A stretch of DNA of 64,000 nt, taken from Tremella fuciformis (lineage: Eukaryota > Basidiomycota > Tremellomycetes > Tremellales > Tremellaceae). The position numbers and the translations under genes were made by a program. The stretch spans positions 2,542,001 through 2,606,000 of the forward strand of contig CP136490.1 of the NCBI GenBank assembly GCA_032768795.1. The letters are read 5' to 3'. Shown here piece by piece: positions 45,500 through 54,700 of this stretch (its first letter is position 1; each line of letters begins with the position of its first letter). Below the pieces are notes generated by a model. The model worked only from the letters and a program-made list of their open reading frames with translations. It was not told where the DNA came from and did no database searches.

Positions 45500-46988
45500 T
45501 TATGCAGCTCCCGTCGTGGCAATGTCGGTGGCTTCCAGATACCCGCCCTCGAGATTCGTAAGATCGTCGTAGTCGTGCGGATCAGCATCGAGCATCGCCT
45601 CGTACTCTTCCAGCGTCATCTCCGTGGTGTCCGCCTTGATCGACCCGTCGACCGGTTCGAAATCATCGTCTCCCTTGGCTGCTTCGTTGGTGATGGCTTC
45701 CCCGGCCTCCTCTTCCACTTTTACAGGCTTATTTTCTGCCGTCTCTTCTACAGAGCCTTGTCCAGCCTCCGGCTCCGGTTCTGGCGGCGGGGTCGAGCCG
45801 TTCATCTCGTCCAGGATCTTGGCGCATTCGAGCGTACCGCGCTGGCCCCACTGTTCCACCTCGGGCTTGAAGCCGTTCTTCCATGAGTTGAGTGCAACGC
45901 CAGGAGGCCGACGGGTACTCACGTACATGTGCAGGCCGAGGCGGTTCAGCTCCTCGGCGGTCCACGAGTCCGCGAGGAGCTTGAGGGCGCCCATGACGTG
46001 CGGCGTGTAGTCCTTGAACGCCTTGGTGATGTACAGATAGGCCTGGCTGGGCTGGACGGGGACGCCCTTCTGTATGGCGCGCCACGTCCCGTCTGCGCGC
46101 TCGATGACGGGGCTGAGCGTGAGCAACATGACACACGCAAGGGGAGGGGGGTCCGTACATTCTGCAATCAGCCCCGTCTGAAAGATAGCGGTCGGCTGTC
46201 TGACTCACTTGGCGCGCATGATGCCGACCCATGGCTGGCTACTACCGACCTTGCCCTGCTCCTCCCTCTCCCTCTCGCGCTCGCGCTCGCGCCACCCGGC
46301 CCTGCCCCGGCCATTGCGCCGCTCGTCCGCTCGGCGGCGCTTCTCCTCCCCCGGCAGCTCGCGCAGCTCCTCCTCCGCCTCGCGCGCCTCGTGCGCGTTC
46401 AGTATATTGCCCAACATGAGGGCGTGCTTCAACGACGAGAGGTGCACGTAGACGTGCGCGATCGAGAGCGCCTCGGCATTGTCGAACCCCATCTTCAGGG
46501 CGACCGTGTACGCCCACGCCGTCTTGACGGGCGCGCGGTTCGTCGTGACCGTGAGCGGGATGAGCACCTCGGGGTCGAGCACGAGGTCGAACGTCAGCGT
46601 CGGGGGCGCGTCGGCGTCGCTCGAGTCGGGCAGGGGCTGCATGAGATCCGCGTCGCGCGTGCGTTTCTTGCCGCGCCCCCCGGAGGCCGGGGAGGCGTCG
46701 GCGATGCCGCGCAGTGCGGCCTGGACGGTCTTGCGCTGGTCTTTGTCCCCCACGAGGCTGCTCAGCTGTTTAGCGTCCAGCGTGGAGAGGAGGGCTTTGG
46801 TGTTGTGCGAGGTGTAGCTGGTGCTCAGCGACCTGCAGACCTGTCGTTCGCTACACTCACACCTTGGCTGCGAGCGTCATGGCCACGCGCATGTCGCATC
46901 CTCTGGCATTGAGCAGCTTGAGCCAGTCTTGCAGCGGCAGCACCTGCTCGGCCGGGACCGCATCGAGTTCGGCGGTCTTGGGCGGCAT
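45500..46988 (-). CDS. Conserved-looking protein of unknown function
   Basis: The start at 46988 gives MPPKTAELDAVPAEQVLPLQ. Three or four exons follow to the stop at 45500-45502, about 440 residues. Visible segments are a short N-terminal helical domain (LQDWLKLLNARGCDMRVAMT), a beta-rich segment around DPEVLIPLTVTTNRAPVKTA, and ALKMGFDNAEALSIAHVYVH. Then comes a highly charged Arg/Glu stretch (EREREREREEQ, about 46255-46300). A globular C-terminal part (WVGIMRAK, QPSQAYLYITKAFKDYTPH, LNRLGLHMYV, VEQWGQRGTLECAKILDEM) and an acidic tail follow. I do not recognise the family. It is probably nuclear or cytosolic, given the charge and lack of targeting signals. Confidence 0.7.
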
Positions 46989-47545
46989 GTCGCCCAATCC
47001 TTTCTGCCTTGTGCAGAGGCTGAACAGATAATATGCTAGATGAAAGATGGGAATCTCGGAAACTGGACGAGAGGATCGATGACGCAACTTCGGTCGACCA
47101 CGCCGAAATCTCGTCTCGCCTCTCCGACTTGTGCTTTGCATCTTCGTTGCTGTTCTGTTCCCCTCGAGCAGGCTTGCTGACTAGCGACTCGTCCTGTGCA
47201 TACTCACCCTCGGCCGATGCTGACCCCAAATGTGCAGCACTGATGGTACCTGCCCGTCTTGCCTATAGCCTAACCCTCGTTCTGACGCCTGATGATCAAA
47301 GCCACCGGGGACAATAAACCTTCGATACGCATTGGCCGTCAGAACGGTCAGAGGCGAGCACCTGGGCGTGTCACTTATACCCAGCGCTCTGAGGAGAGGA
47401 TCCTCTTCTTCCCCATCACTCTCAAAAGTGATATCTACTTGTCTCCCAACAGTGGTTCGTCGATCTACTCTTGTCTTTCGGAGGCGTCTTGGTCACCAGC
47501 TACTGCAGCCAGACCTTACACAGTAGGTGCTGGCACAACAGTGGT
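46989..47545. other. Intergenic region including left copy of a duplicated flank
   Basis: No gene is called. From about 47240 the sequence is homologous to 50158 onwards (shared GATGGTACCTGCCCGTCTTG, CACTTATAC and TTCCCCATCACT blocks), so this is a duplicated 5' flank and probable promoter. Confidence 0.5.
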
Positions 47546-47650
47546 GATGAAGCTGAGCGATCTCCTTGCCTACCTCGATCCAAGCATCGCCCGGCAGGCG
47601 AACCCTGTATCAGCGATCAATGTTGGTATCCATTCTGTCGAATGACACCT
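47240..47650 (+). repeat. Segmental duplication, left copy
   Basis: This block is similar to 50158-50600 over several stretches in the same order: TGATGGTACCTGCCCGTCTTGCC, ATCAAAG...GGGGA-AATAAA, GCCGTCAG, CACTTATAC, TTCCCCATCACT, GGTGCTGGCA, and CAGCGATC-ATGTTGGTAT. It includes the start of the Thr-rich frame. Confidence 0.75.
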
Positions 47651-47968
47651 GTTGACTGCCAGGCTGCGATCCCTGGGAATTCGCCAACGACAACGACATC
47701 AAGACCGACACCGACACCGACACCGACAACGACATTGACAACGACAACAACAACGACAACGACGACGACAACGACGACGACAACGACCACGACGACGACA
47801 ACGACGACGACACCGACACCGACACCAACTCCGACCCCGGTTGCGCCTGCGTTCCGGCGCACGCCAGACTGTCTCGATGAGATAGGAACCCTGCGAGTTC
47901 CTCTTCACCTTCATCCAACCCTCGCTTACTCTCCGCGACCGATCCCAACCTTTTCGTCAACATGAACA
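47546..47968 (+). CDS. Thr/Pro-rich low-complexity protein (doubtful)
   Basis: The ATG at 47546 opens MKLSDLLAYLDPSIARQANP. A 46-nt intron-like segment (GTTGGT...TGACTGCCAG, about 47621-47662) would join it in frame to AAIPGNSP followed by a run of Thr codons with Pro (from the ACGACA repeat), then PAFRRTPDCLDEIGTLRVPL, ending at 47963-47968. Because the tract is a microsatellite, the frame may be accidental. A degenerate second copy lies at about 50455-50690. It may be the 5' end of the broken gene that follows (48027 onwards). Function is unknown. Confidence 0.3.
47690..47832 (+). repeat. (GACAAC/GACACC/GACGAC)n microsatellite
   Basis: About 140 bp of triplet/hexamer repeats with the unit GACNNC. 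Translated in one frame it gives Thr/Pro, in another Asp/Asn, and on the reverse strand Val. It is directly visible and prone to length change. Confidence 0.9.
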
Positions 47969-48026
47969 TCGTTGCGCCTCAGACCTCCGACGGCGTCAAT
48001 GAAAACCATCGAAATAAGGCGGACGA

Positions 48027-49363
48027 GTGCGACGCCTACGTGACAAAGAGCCACGTATAGCTGGAATTTGGCTCCGGCATGCGTGGAACTTTCCACCCTG
48101 CCCCCGCGGAAGTGGCAACCAAGTCATCTCTGTTCTAAGAAAGACGCTGCCTCGCCTCTTGACAGTCAACTCCAAGAAGGCTGGCAACTTCTCCTTTGAC
48201 GCCAAGCTCATTCCCCTCGACGTCGGCAATCGGGCTCGACGCGGTTTTCAAAACTCGGCGACGCTCAGCATCATGCCGGAACCATACAACCAGCATGGTG
48301 CCTCCGAGCTCTGGTTGCAGGGCATCTACGAAAAGCTCATCTAAAAGAATGTCTGTATCGAGTGGAGCCCGGCATCATCAAATGATCAATCCACTACGCT
48401 CAAATTCGAGCTTTTCAGGCTGTCCGGTAACACCAACCCGACTGTCCCCGAGGCCGAGCAGCTCGTGATCGACTCCATGAGCCAGCAAGGCGCTCAGCCC
48501 GGAAAGCCCTGGCGATCTGCCAGCCGTGACGATCACACCATTACCGGTTCAATTGCTGGGAAGGATCCATGGCCGTGCGCATGCCTGGTTCGGGGCGATC
48601 GAGACGAGACGACAAATCGCTGGCTGATCGAGGCCGTAGATGGCGTTACCTTCCGCCTCTGCTTCTACCACCCTGACAACTTCATTCCGGTCTATGAGCC
48701 TTGCACGCTTGCGCTCTATATTGGTCACGACTCGTACACCAACTCACAGCTGGCGACCAATGCCGAAAGGCGGAGTAACGCAGTATTGGTATGGGCCTCC
48801 GATCAGTCTGGACTCGCCTACTCTGCCGACGCCCATTACTGGGTGTACGACGAGGGATCGTGTCTCCCGAAACACGCCTATTACCGCGCTCTCCTGGCCG
48901 CGGGGGGGGGGGGGCTAATTTGTTTCGTATGTCGGACGCCACGCCTGCTGACAAGGCGGCAAACTACCCCCTCGTAAACGTGCTCACCCGCGCCCTGAAC
49001 CAGGCCCACGACGCCCTCGGCGTCGAGCAACCGCACCTCGACACGCTCTACGACAAAATCGATGAGTTGCTGCCGCCAGTCATCGAGGCGCCACTCAGCG
49101 ACGCCCCGCAATCGCCCATCCAACCTAAGTTGCGTTGGTCTACGTTCCCGTTGGCTGTCCTCAGCCGCGTCCCGGTTCCCTGGAGCTCGGCGACGGCCTT
49201 CACTCTGCAGGCCGTCCGCTTCACCTGCACTACGAGCACCTCCATGATCCTCAACAAGCCCGCCACCTTCGAGGCGTACAGGTACTATGGGAACGTTGAC
49301 GATACCGAGACCATGGTAATCATCGATCGTGGTCTGTCGAATATATTGTGCAGAAAACCGTAA
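48027..49363 (+). pseudogene. Disrupted gene of unknown family
   Basis: This is one long coding-like stretch with two breaks. The first part ends with FSFDAKLIPLDVGNRARRGF and LWLQGIYEKLI, followed by TAA (48342-48344). The same frame resumes at once (KNVCIEWSPASSNDQSTTLK, PEAEQLVIDSMSQQG, WLIEAVDGVTFRLCFYHPDN, SDQSGLAYSADAHYWVYDEG) and runs into a 13-base G tract at 48902-48914. Beyond it coding continues in a different frame (MSDATPADKAANYPLVNVLT, TLYDKIDELLPPVIEAPLSD, TFEAYRYYGNVDDTETMVII), stopping at 49363. The family is not recognised. The breaks may be real decay, a short intron around the TAA, or a homopolymer sequencing error. Confidence 0.6.
48902..48914 (+). repeat. Poly-G tract (13 G) at a reading-frame break
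   Basis: A run of 13 guanines at the exact place where the coding frame changes in the surrounding gene. Confidence 0.9.
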
Positions 49364-51048
49364 ATGGTTGAAAAGTTCGCTTGGTGTAGACGTAGCATGC
49401 CTGGTTATATTTTTTCCACTTTCACTTTCACTTTTTTGGAGCGGTTCGTTGTGATCTTTCTCAATCTGAGCCTTAAGACGCGCGTATCACACTCCTACCG
49501 TCGCCGCTTGTCCACCTGTGACCGTCCCCACGCCCTGCGTCCAACCCATCGTTCCGCGAAGCCCCCAAACAGCCCCCGGCGCCAACCATTCCTGTCACAT
49601 CTGTCTCACATCTATCGCGCGTGATGACTCTCACTCGCCTGATCCCAACCCTCGCGCTCGCCCTGCTCGTCGCTGCGAATGCTCGCAGCCCCCCTCGGCG
49701 ACGAATCCAGCCTCTCCAACCCGTGGAGATCGCACTCGCACTAATATCACTCGCGCTCCGTGGGCTGTCGCTCTACGTCCATTGCCAGGCAGCATCGCCC
49801 TATTGGGCTCCCATTCCCATCGCCAGCTGGGCCGCGTCCCAGCTTGCTCGCGCGACCAGCCACCTGATGGAGAATCAATCAACGCCAATCAATCAACGCC
49901 GCAATCAAATGACAAAAAGGACTGGTGGTGCGCCCGGCCCGGAAACAGCAGCAATGATTTCGCCACTCTGGTGAAACAGGGGTCCGTGGTCCATGCCCCG
50001 CGCCATCTAGGTACCTGTCCGTGTGCGGATTCATGCGCTTTTGCTTCAGAATCCACGCTATTGTTCACCTCAGACACTCAGCTCAACAAGCACTGCAAGC
50101 GCGGTCCAATTTATTTTTCCCATCAGACCCTGATGACAGAGTCGCCCCACTCTCCCTACTGATGGTACCTGCCCGTCTTGCCTACAGCCTTACCCTCGTT
50201 CTGTTATTACGCCTGTTGATCAAAGGTTTCGGGGAAAATAAAGCCTTTGATACCAAGGGGCCGTCAGGACGATGTCAAGAGCTTAGCACCTAGGCGTATC
50301 ACTTATACTGCTGCCCTTCGAACGAGCGACCCTCTTTTTCCCCATCACTGTCAAATCTTTCGTCTTTTCCTTATCCTGCTCGTGTGCTTGGGGGTGCAGT
50401 CGATTGGCCTCCTGTAGTAGCCTCAGCATCGACAGGATCTGCTGTCAGACCTGGTAGGTGCTGGCATAATACCAGTGATAGAGCTGAGCAGTCAGCTAGA
50501 GATCCCTCGGGATGACGACTACGCGGCAAGCGAAACTTTTACCCAGCGATCGATGTTGGTATGTATGTACTCATTTGGTCCGTGATCGACGCTGACTGAC
50601 AGGCCGCGCTCGCTACGACAGCCACAGCGACAGCGAGACCATGACTAAGATCGAGGCCTACTCGCTCCTGCTGTTGGTTCGAGCGCCTCGCGCCTGAGGC
50701 ACTACCAGTCGCTCCAGCCCCGACTCCGATACCAGTGCGGCAACAACTACCGCGCAAAGGTGTTTCTGACACACGATCCCTCTTTCCCCCTCCGTCGAGC
50801 TTGCACTATCGGCTTCGGTTTCAATCTGAGGCGGACGCTTTTGCTCGTGAACCGAACACAATGGTACCCTGGTCCATCTCTTCTGATCAAATCTTGTACG
50901 CGCCTTCACCTGAGCCATGTGGGTAAACTGGCTTAAGCCGCACAGTGAAGTCTGTAGCTGTGCGGTGACGATCGCAGGGTGGGAGCTGCGGTCGGGTTGG
51001 GGTTTTCTCCGGGCACTCCGGTTCCCCAACGCAATGAGTCGTTCTTTC
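49364..51048. other. Degenerate duplicated region left of the copia element
   Basis: No intact gene is seen. Overlapping frames at 49518-50162 have Pro/Arg/Ser-rich composition and no recognisable motif. From 50158 the sequence repeats the 47240 block with stops and indels. The remnant continues to the copia insertion site at 51048/56784. Confidence 0.5.
50158..50600 (+). repeat. Segmental duplication, right (decayed) copy
   Basis: This is homologous to 47240-47650 in several blocks and in the same order. It retains TGATGGTACCTGCCCGTCTTGCC almost unchanged but has lost an open frame after AALATTATATARP. Confidence 0.75.
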
Positions 51049-51138
51049 TGTTGAGCGAACGATATGTTTGCATAGAGAACTATGGACGATTGCGCAGTTT
51101 CGAGTACCTCCAGTCCTTATTCAAGCCTCCCTTCAACA
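51049..51138 (-). repeat. 3' LTR of copia element (90 bp)
   Basis: Identical to 56694-56783. A purine-rich stretch (AAGAGTGGGAG on minus, 51139-51149) abuts its inner edge and is the probable polypurine tract. Confidence 0.95.
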
Positions 51139-51149
51139 CTCCCACTCTT
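51139..51149 (-). promoter_or_regulatory. Probable polypurine tract
   Basis: AAGAGTGGGAG on the minus strand lies directly before the 3' LTR, the usual place for plus-strand priming. Confidence 0.7.
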
Positions 51150-51192
51150 GAAGAAGGACGAACGTCGAGCGGTCGAGCGAGCGAGCGAGCGA

Positions 51193-51723
51193 TCAAACAA
51201 TCTCGTTTCGAAGTTGCTCAAGGTCTTCCAGGATACCTTTGACCTGTGCAATTGTTCGGTCGAGCTTCATGATGATCTGGATGGCAGTGGAGCGATCTTT
51301 GTTCGAGCGATCTGCCTTGTTGATGGCTGATTGAGCAATCTCGAGCATATCGAACTGGGGAATCTCCTTGGGTGAGCCTTCACTGTATTCGACCGAGCGA
51401 TCATCGACCGAGCGATCATTGACCGAGCGATCATCGACCGAGCGATCATCAACTGGGCAATCATCGATTGAATGATTTTCGTCCGAGCGAACAAATGACT
51501 GTTTCTCATATTCGGCCGAGTTCGTCTTTCGATCGATCGAGCAAGACTGCTTGCTGAGGGTGCACTGGTAGCACTTGTTGAGCCTGCCTTCACCAGGAGG
51601 GTAGATGATGCACGAACGACCGAGCGAGCGACATGTCTTGCAGCCTGGGTTGACCTTGGAACCCTCCTTGAGAACCTTGTTCGCTCGATCGATCTGGGCT
51701 TGAGCTGTGGCTGAGGGAGGCAT
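51193..51723 (-). CDS. Possible separate 3' product with Zn2Cys6-like cluster
   Basis: An ATG at 51723 in the same frame as pol would give a 176-residue protein. It starts MPPSATAQAQIDRANKVLKE and carries CKTC-x6-C-x12-C-x2-C-x6-C (CKTCRSLGRSC, then CYQCTLSKQSC), exactly the spacing of a fungal Zn2Cys6 DNA-binding cluster. Acidic DDRSV repeats and a C-terminal helical segment (QIIMKLDRTIAQVKGILEDL), possibly a coiled coil for dimerisation, follow. Whether it is made alone, from a subgenomic RNA, or only as the tail of the polyprotein cannot be told from sequence. DNA binding is inferred from spacing; basic residues around the cluster are fewer than in classic members. Confidence 0.5.
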   Translation of the reverse strand: MPPSATAQAQIDRANKVLKEGSKVNPGCKTCRSLGRSCIIYPPGEGRLNKCYQCTLSKQSCSIDRKTNSAEYEKQSFVRSDENHSIDDCPVDDRSVDDRSVNDRSVDDRSVEYSEGSPKEIPQFDMLEIAQSAINKADRSNKDRSTAIQIIMKLDRTIAQVKGILEDLEQLRNEIV

Positions 51724-54700
51724 GGCGAGCGAGCGAAGAAGTCGAGCGATGGGTCGAGCGAGTTGAGAGCTGAGCGAGCGATCTCTCAGCCTTTTATCCC
51801 CTTCAGAAGGTGGAGGTATGACATCGAACGATGTCATTGCTGAGCAATCCATGACATCGTGCGATGCCATCATGATGTCGTTCGATGTCATTGCCCTGAT
51901 GATGTCGCACGAGGTCACTCTTGCCTCATTGATGATGTCGTTCGATGCAATGAGCGATGTCATACAGCTCAGGGCTTGCTCCGAGCGAGCTGCTAATCGA
52001 TCGAGACCTAGTTTTGCGAGCGAGCGTCCCAGCTCGGTCGGTCCTAATGGTTTGGTGAGCCCATCTGCAATCATACTGGCTGTAGGAGTGAAAACAGGCT
52101 TGATGACATCTCGTTCGACCAGTTCTCGAATAAAGTGATATCGAATATCGATTTGCTTCGATCGGGAATGTCCTATGGGATTCTGAGCGAGCGCGAGCGA
52201 GGCTTTGTTGTCTCCATAGAGGACAGTTGCCTGGTCCTGAGGTCGACCGAGCTCGAGCAGGAGCTGTCTTAACCAGACCAATTCTCGAGCGGCTTGAGCG
52301 AGACCGATGTACTCTGCATCCCCAGTGGCTAGGGCTACTGAGGGCTGTCTCTTAGACTGCCAGCTGACTGCTCCTCCCCACAGGGTGAAGACATAGCCAC
52401 TGGTGCACCTTCGCTTTGATGGATCGCTCGTTCCAAATTCTGCATCACTGTATCCTTCGAGCGAGCTCGTTCCGGGTGAATAGGTGATGCCAAGGTCGCG
52501 CGAGTGAGCGAGGTATCGAAAAACATGTGTCACTGCTGTCCAGTGAGCAGCTGAGGGATCATTTGCAAAGCGACCAAGTAGTCCAACAGCGAACGCAATG
52601 TCCGGTCGAGTACCAAGCATGGTGTACATAAGCGAACCAATGGCTGAAAGATATCGAGCTCGGTCGGTTGAAGGCTCGTCGTTCGATCGTGGTAAGAGTA
52701 CTTGCTTGGGTGAGAGGGGTGTCTTTGCCTCTTTGCACTCATCGAACGAGAACCGCCGAAGGATCGAGCTGGTGTACTTTTGCTGACCAAGATGAAGTTG
52801 TCTGGCCGAGCGATCGCGCTTGACTTCAAGGCCCAGGATGAAATGAAGTTCTCCAAGATCCTTCATCTCAAACTCGCTCGACATCGCACGCTTGAACTCT
52901 TCGAGCGTCTTGAGATTGCTGGCTGCAATGGTGAGATCATCCACATAGACTCCCACTATAACAAGGCCTCGATCGTCCTGTCTCACATAGATCGAGTGAT
53001 CGGTCTTAAGTCGCACAAAATCAAGCTTGAGCAGGACTTGATCGAGCACGAAGTACCACGCTCGAGGTGATTGTTTGAGACCATAGAGCGCTCGCTTCAA
53101 TCGCCACACCAAATCTCGCTCGTCCCAGAGTCCCTCTGGTGGCTCCATGAACACCTCCTCTTGCAGTGTAGCATAGAGAAAGGCAGTGTTCACATCCATT
53201 TGGTGAAGCTCGAGATCGAGCATTGCAGCGAGCGCAAGAATACATCGAATTGATTGGAATTTGGCGACCGGTGCGAACGTCTCCGAGTAATCGATCCCTT
53301 CTACTTGGCTGAAGCCTCGAGCGACTACTCGAGCCTTGTAGCGTTCGATCGAGCCATCCACCTTAAGCTTGAGCTTGAAGACCCACTTTGAGGAGACCAG
53401 CTTTCCTCGAGCGGTCGAGCGTGGAACTTGTTCAAACACCTTGGCTTTGACGAGCGAGCGCATTTCATCTTTGGCTGCCTCCTCCCACTGTTTGGCATCG
53501 AACGAACCCATGGCCTCTTTCCAGTTTCTAGGTTCAGGCTCGAGCGCATGAGCTGCAAGAGCGACTTGACTGAGTGAGGTAGGCCAGAGGGGCAGTCGAG
53601 CGTCCGAGGGATGTATCTCTTGTTCACCCGGTCGACCGAGGAAGTCATCGAGCTCATTTTCATACTCTTCAGCTGAGGTGTGTAGAGCAAGTCGAGTTGG
53701 AGGTTTGATCGAGCGTCCCGAGCGAGTCTGTTGGAGCGATGGGTTGGGAGGTGCAGGCTGTAACCTCTGCTCATCTTCATCTCCCACTACTGCCTCATAC
53801 TCCCACCAATCTCGACGTCGAGCTCGAGGTCGATCAATCACTTCGGGCACCTCAAGTTCGATCGGGACTTCCTCAGCTGGCATTTCAGGTTGAGGTTCCA
53901 CCTGCTGTTCCTCTGTGACATCTGGTTCTCCCACTGCCTCGATAAAATCCTGTTCGATCGGCTGTGAAGGCATAGCGGCCTGAGGCCTGGTCGAGCGAGT
54001 AAGAGAGTCGAGCTCCTCTCTTGACACATCCGGTCGAGCGAGTGAGCTGTGAGGTAAGGACTCATCAAAGATGGCATCTCGAGTGAGTACAATCGTTCGT
54101 GACTTGAGATCCCATAGCTTGTAAGCTTTTTGTGTCTCAGAGTATCCCAGCATGCAGCAGATGACCGCTCGCTCGGCCATTTTGCTCGTTCGCTTTTGTT
54201 TGGGAACGAGCGCCCAGGCGGTCGAGCCGATCACTCTGAGATGACCAAGATATGGCTTCCTCCCATGAAGAGCTTCATAGGGGGTCTCTTTTTTGAGCGA
54301 GGCTGAGGGCGAGCGATTCTTGAGGTAGACCACAGTGTCCATGACTTGAGCCCACAATGTGATCGGAAGTCGTTCGGAGTGGAGTAGTGAGATTGTCCTC
54401 TCCACAAGTGTGCGGTTTGCTCGTTCGGCTACACCATTCTGCTGGGAGGTGTAAGGCAAAGTGGTTTGGTGCTTGATTCCGAGCGACCTGAGCAAAGATT
54501 CAAAATCGTTCGAAGTGAACTCCCCTCCATTGTCCGAGCGAAGAACCTTCAGCCTTCGTTCGGTAAGTCGTTCGACCTGAGGAAGCCAGTCCTTGAAGGC
54601 AACCAATGCATCAGACTTTTTCTTCAGGAAAGCCACCCAGTGGTATCTCGAGCGATCGTCCACAAGCACCATCACATATCGAGCTCCTCCTTCGGATGGT

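Noticed and set aside
47617..47862. Minus-strand frame with a long poly-valine tract
   Set aside because: It is the reverse reading of the GACNNC microsatellite, not a membrane protein.
51391..51465. Regular 15-bp repeats considered as a CRISPR-like array
   Set aside because: Head-to-tail repeats without unique spacers, in a eukaryotic coding frame; a coding minisatellite.
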